Positions 60,529-64,000 of a stretch of DNA of 64,000 bases are shown one piece after another. The stretch is from an uncultured Bacteriovoracaceae bacterium. GTDB taxonomy: Bacteria > Bdellovibrionota > Bacteriovoracia > Bacteriovoracales > Bacteriovoracaceae. The translations under genes and the position numbers were made by a program. The notes beneath the pieces are model-generated. The model searched no databases, had not been told where the DNA came from, and worked only from the letters and a program-made list of their open reading frames with translations. The stretch is from NCBI GenBank assembly GCA_938034385.1, contig CALHLC010000030.1, positions 1 to 64,000 of the forward strand. Reading direction: 5' to 3'. Positions within the stretch are counted from its first letter, which is position 1. Each line of letters begins with the position of its first letter.

Positions 60529-61275
60529 TTATTCTAACATTGTTCCTATTCGCCAAGGTCTAAATACAAACTTAGGATCTAAGTCTTCCCATGGCCAATT
60601 AAACGGCAGGTTTACAGAAAACCAAACCATTGAAGCACTACCCTTAATATTTTCAAAAGGTACATAACCCCAACTTCTTGAATCATATGAATATGATCTA
60701 TTATCACCAATAACTACATACTTTCCTTCGGGAACCACTACTTTATTTTCATTATCAACTAAAACTCTATCCTCAGGTGCTCCTTCAAAGTTTCTAAAGT
60801 CATGATCTCCTCTTGTATTATCAATTTGAATCACATGATTTATATCGCCCGTTTGAACTTTAAAAAAATTAAAGTCCATGTTTGCATATTTTTCATCCAT
60901 ATCACGCATAATAGTTGCACCATCATGAGGAGCTTTTTCTTGAAGTTCTCCGTTAATGAACAAAGAGCCATGCTTATATTCTAAAATGTCTCCGGGAATT
61001 CCTAAAACTCTTTTTACATAATTAGTTCCAGAATTATGAGGATATTTAAAAACTATAATATCACCTCTTTTAACCGGATGTGGCCCAGTCAAATAAGTAG
61101 GCATTCCATCGTTTAAATGACTAAAAGGTAATTTAAATCCATATTTAAATTTATTAACAACAATAAAGTCACCAATAAGCATAGTAGGAATCATCGAACC
61201 TGTAGGAATTTTATAGGGCTCAAAAACAGAAGCTCTAAAAGCTAGTATTAAAACTATTATAATGAACGTTTTCAT
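60529..61275 (-). CDS. lepB: Signal peptidase I
   Basis: A 248-residue membrane serine protease that removes signal peptides. The catalytic serine is S27 in PTGSMIPTM and the general-base lysine is K88 in YVKRVLGIPGD; the GDNRSYSYDSRSWGYVP box follows. Only one membrane segment precedes the active site. I start at the ATG 61275, with AAGGA eight bases before it, instead of a TTG two codons upstream. Confidence 0.95.
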   Translation of the reverse strand: MKTFIIIVLILAFRASVFEPYKIPTGSMIPTMLIGDFIVVNKFKYGFKLPFSHLNDGMPTYLTGPHPVKRGDIIVFKYPHNSGTNYVKRVLGIPGDILEYKHGSLFINGELQEKAPHDGATIMRDMDEKYANMDFNFFKVQTGDINHVIQIDNTRGDHDFRNFEGAPEDRVLVDNENKVVVPEGKYVVIGDNRSYSYDSRSWGYVPFENIKGSASMVWFSVNLPFNWPWEDLDPKFVFRPWRIGTMLE

Positions 61276-61351
61276 AACCAAATTCCTTTATAGCAGATAT
61301 CCTACACTATAAACGCGTTTCGTACACCTTGGACTCGGTAAATTTTCACTT

Positions 61352-61945
61352 TTAACCTTTAAAGCCTTTAAAAATAGCAAAATATTCTTTGCTCACTTTT
61401 CGGGTTGATTTAGGTCGAAAAAAGACCATCTTTTCAAATCTTTTTTGTTCAGTTTTAAAAAAGTTTTGTGCATCTTGGCTTTCAAATATTTTCACTACTA
61501 AGTTCCCGCCAGGCATTAAAAATAGGTCTATTTTAGAAAATACAAATTCTACCAAAGCTAGACTTCTAAGTTGATCAACAGTTTTAATCCCAATAGTTTT
61601 TGGGGCCATGTCAGATAGAATAACATTAAATTTTTTAGAGACCTCTATATCTGATAGCTCATGAATATCTTCAATACTTTTTTCAAATAAATTTATATTC
61701 GGATTTCTATTAAGACTTTCATTAACTGCTTGAATATCTACGCCTGTAATTTTTCCTTTAAAACCTTCAAGGCCAGAAACATATTGAATCCATGATCCTG
61801 GAAAATACCCAAGGTCTAAAACTTGATCAGCCTTTCCAATAACTTTGTATTTATTATTGATCTCTTCTAACTTGAAAGCACTACGTGCTAAATAGTTTTT
61901 CTTTTTTGCTAAATTAAAATAGTGATCTTTTACTTTAAAAGTCAT
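61352..61945 (-). CDS. rlmE: 23S rRNA 2'-O-methyltransferase RlmE (FtsJ/RrmJ)
   Basis: Methylates U2552 of 23S rRNA late in assembly. The 197-residue protein has RSAFKLEEI (K25), the SAM loop LDLGYFPGSW, LSDMAPKTIG, LVVKIFE and SKEYFAIFKGF, giving the K-D-K-E catalytic set. LDLGYFPGSW differs slightly from the usual LDLGAAPGGW. It is about 12 residues shorter at the N-terminus than E. coli RrmJ. Confidence 0.93.
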   Translation of the reverse strand: MTFKVKDHYFNLAKKKNYLARSAFKLEEINNKYKVIGKADQVLDLGYFPGSWIQYVSGLEGFKGKITGVDIQAVNESLNRNPNINLFEKSIEDIHELSDIEVSKKFNVILSDMAPKTIGIKTVDQLRSLALVEFVFSKIDLFLMPGGNLVVKIFESQDAQNFFKTEQKRFEKMVFFRPKSTRKVSKEYFAIFKGFKG

Positions 61946-62155
61946 TAAACGTACTTTATTCCTAATATTTTGTTAATTTGTACACACAAACACCGTAGTT
62001 TATCCACATTGCTTTATAAACCAAATATCTCTAAATCTTATTTAAGATCAATGATTCTAAATAGTTACTAGTATTATGATAGAAACGTCAATAAATTGGT
62101 ATGATGTCAGGTCTTTTTTCCACACCTTTTAGCTAAAAGTGCTCTAAATACCCTA

Positions 62156-63619
62156 TTAAAGCAGTCCTAACAGACTCTTAACTCTGTATTCAATACTAGA
62201 GTCCATCATGCACATCACCACATAGAATAAAATGATTAGATTTTGATGACTTTTATTTATGCTTACTTTGGAGAGAATTTTATCCAAAGTAAGCATGCAA
62301 ACAAACGAAATAAGGGCCACGATAAAAAATGATCTAACAGCACCTATTTCAAAAATAAGGCCCCAGATAATAGCTAAAACTAAGAAAATAAATATTTTAA
62401 ATAATTCAAAGTCCTTTTTGGAAATTAAATCAAAAAATAAAATAAGTATTCCTGGGATGGCCAAAATAAAAAATGATTTAGAAGTGAAGATTATTTTAAA
62501 TTGATCTATAAATTCATAAAAATTAAGAATATTTATTGAGACTTGAAATCCGTGATGCAATAAAAGAGTCAAAATTGTAAGAGTTGCTCCGACTAATGTG
62601 TATCTAATAAATTGTTTCAAAAACCAAAGAGAGCTTTCTTTAAATTTATAAATTAAAAACACTATTGTTAGTGCAGCATGGAGCAAGAGCATTTTAATAT
62701 TTACTAATAGGCAAAAATATCCAATGAGTCCCATCAGTAAACCTGATCGGTAAGTTGAAGACTTTAAAGACCATAAAAACACCCAACACAAAATCATCAT
62801 AATAGCCGTAGTTAATAGGTCTGAAACATGATTAAAGAGTAAATAGTATAAATACCTAGTACAAACAATTGATAAAGTTCCAATTAATGCAACCTTCCTA
62901 GTAAATTTAAACCGTAAAATACAATAAAAACTCAAGACAAAAAATCCAAAGAACAAGAGGTAGGTAAAGTAAAAATAGGAGAAATTATTTGAGCCTGTGA
63001 TTTCTTTTCCATGAAATAAAATTAAATCATAGAAGGCCCATAATTGATCATGGATCAACTCACCAGGGTCAAGGTAAACTTTTATAGCATCCGTCCCATG
63101 AAAAATAGGAAAGTTTGGAACTGAAACCAAAAAGACGATGATAATTATTCCAAAAATTACCTTTTCAAAACCGTCCATAAATTTAAGTTCAGAAAACTCA
63201 AAGGATATTTTTCTATCTATGATTCTTCGCTTGGTTGGATAAGAAAAAAAGAGCGCAGCTAAAGACCAAAAGCCCCAATACAGAACACTCTCATCAAACC
63301 TTGAGAACATTGAGATACACGATAAAATGAAAATACTTACAACACTTCCAAGAAGTATACGCTCTAAGATTCTATCTACAGAAGAATTGGCTCTAGCATA
63401 TACTTTAAAGCGATAATTAATCTCTTTACCCCAGACATACCAATTCATTGTAATAAAGATGAAATAACTAACAACTAATAAATACCCATAAATTTTGTGT
63501 AATGAATGAAGCTTTTCAAAGTATAAAGGCAAGACTAATGCGCAGCCAAAAAAGATTACCCTTGATATGAAGAAGATAACTTTTTTTAAAGCCCAATTGT
63601 TGATTTCAAACATGCTCAT
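62156..63619 (-). CDS. Polytopic membrane protein, possible GT-C-type glycosyltransferase
   Basis: A 487-residue protein with roughly 11-12 hydrophobic segments. An extracytoplasmic loop after about residue 165 holds FPIFHGTDAIKVYLDPGELIHDQLWAFYD, with acidic residues that recall the first loop of lipid-linked sugar transferases. No firm motif was found. I place the start at the ATG 63619, preceded by GATGAG; ATGs at 63613 and 63670 are alternatives, the last overlapping the opposite-strand gene. Its function is unknown. Confidence 0.55.
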   Translation of the reverse strand: MSMFEINNWALKKVIFFISRVIFFGCALVLPLYFEKLHSLHKIYGYLLVVSYFIFITMNWYVWGKEINYRFKVYARANSSVDRILERILLGSVVSIFILSCISMFSRFDESVLYWGFWSLAALFFSYPTKRRIIDRKISFEFSELKFMDGFEKVIFGIIIIVFLVSVPNFPIFHGTDAIKVYLDPGELIHDQLWAFYDLILFHGKEITGSNNFSYFYFTYLLFFGFFVLSFYCILRFKFTRKVALIGTLSIVCTRYLYYLLFNHVSDLLTTAIMMILCWVFLWSLKSSTYRSGLLMGLIGYFCLLVNIKMLLLHAALTIVFLIYKFKESSLWFLKQFIRYTLVGATLTILTLLLHHGFQVSINILNFYEFIDQFKIIFTSKSFFILAIPGILILFFDLISKKDFELFKIFIFLVLAIIWGLIFEIGAVRSFFIVALISFVCMLTLDKILSKVSINKSHQNLIILFYVVMCMMDSSIEYRVKSLLGLL

Positions 63620-63658
63620 AATTTGTAACTCATCTACACATCTCTTAAGATATTCCTG

Positions 63659-64000
63659 ATGAGCATACATCAATTAGCACATTCATCAAAGGCTCTTATT
63701 TATAACGATTCACCTTTGGATCTATTGAAATATTCTTATTTGAAACAATCTAAGACTTTAAAAAGCTCTGATTTATCTATTAGTCAGATTGATGCTGACA
63801 GATATCAACTTAATGATCGTACAAATATTGAGGAATTCTCAAAAGAGAATTTACTTAAATTTCTAGAGCAACTAGATTTGTTTTTTCAGACTCTCAATAG
63901 AAGAAAAGAAAATCTTAAAAAGTTAGGAAAGCATGACGTTTACAAGTTAAAGAAAAAAGAAATTACAAATTTTTCTAATACGTTTTCGACTACTTACCAA
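63659..64000 (+). CDS. Unidentified protein, N-terminal 114 residues (cut by window edge)
   Basis: A frame open from the ATG at 63659 to the end of the window. The visible part is polar and helical, rich in Lys, Leu and Ser (SIHQLAHSSKALIYNDSPLD at the start, ENLLKFLEQLDLFFQTL in the middle), with no signal peptide. AAGA lies nine bases upstream. It is divergent from the membrane protein gene. I cannot name it. Confidence 0.5.
   Translation, partial: MSIHQLAHSSKALIYNDSPLDLLKYSYLKQSKTLKSSDLSISQIDADRYQLNDRTNIEEFSKENLLKFLEQLDLFFQTLNRRKENLKKLGKHDVYKLKKKEITNFSNTFSTTYQ

Noticed and set aside
62102-62160. Terminator after the membrane protein gene (CACTTTT/AAAGGTG)
   Set aside because: The stem needs a G-U pair and is followed by A residues in the direction of transcription.

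Overview
The window looks like a chromosomal stretch from an AT-rich delta-type predatory bacterium, most plausibly a marine Bacteriovorax/Halobacteriovorax-like member of the Bdellovibrionota. This is inference. It rests on the low GC, on a type IV pilus cluster in the gene order known from Myxococcus, on Gram-negative envelope genes (TamA/TamB-like, secretin, lipoproteins), and on many exported proteins I cannot place. I saw no insertion sequence, prophage, CRISPR array or rRNA.

Layout. 1-491: 5' end of tuf (minus) divergent from tRNA-Thr(GGT). 499-6766: a lipid/amino-alcohol block with a PLP amino acid aldolase, a neutral ceramidase, a class-3-like aldehyde dehydrogenase, and a GMC oxidoreductase with a small partner. 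6812-13847: exported proteins of unknown function, a zinc-ribbon protein, greA and recG. 13849-21753: a RelA/SpoT-like protein, pgpA, recA, a structured region of about 590 bp with a possible 16-residue hydrophobic peptide, a repeat lipoprotein, recX, an OppA-like binding lipoprotein and rpoZ. 21774-36600 (minus): GtrA-like protein, a membrane-anchored protein, lon, a UvrA-like ATPase whose second site looks dead, rpsI-rplM, then tamA-tamB. 36640-39402 (minus): aroQ-efp-accB-accC. 39430-52642: type IV pilus genes. 52741-60402 (minus): moxR-DUF58-batA-batB/C-batD-ribF. 60529-64000: lepB, rlmE, a polytopic membrane protein and the start of an unidentified gene.

How the genes work together. The pilus block read on the minus strand is pilB, pilT, pilC, pilA, then ABC ATPase, ABC permease, pilD, pilM, N, O, P, Q. 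This matches the Myxococcus xanthus order pilB-T-C-(S-R)-A-G-H-I-D-M-N-O-P-Q, but pilS/pilR are absent and the pilG slot holds a TPR-like gene on the opposite strand. The Bat block is a MoxR chaperone with von Willebrand A-domain membrane proteins. The first block could form a ceramide-to-fatty-acid salvage route, which is the most speculative but most interesting functional grouping.

Most calls rest on motifs read by eye. Start codons were moved where a clear Shine-Dalgarno sequence, translational coupling or family alignment favoured another codon. Promoters and hairpins were found by inspection and not scored.
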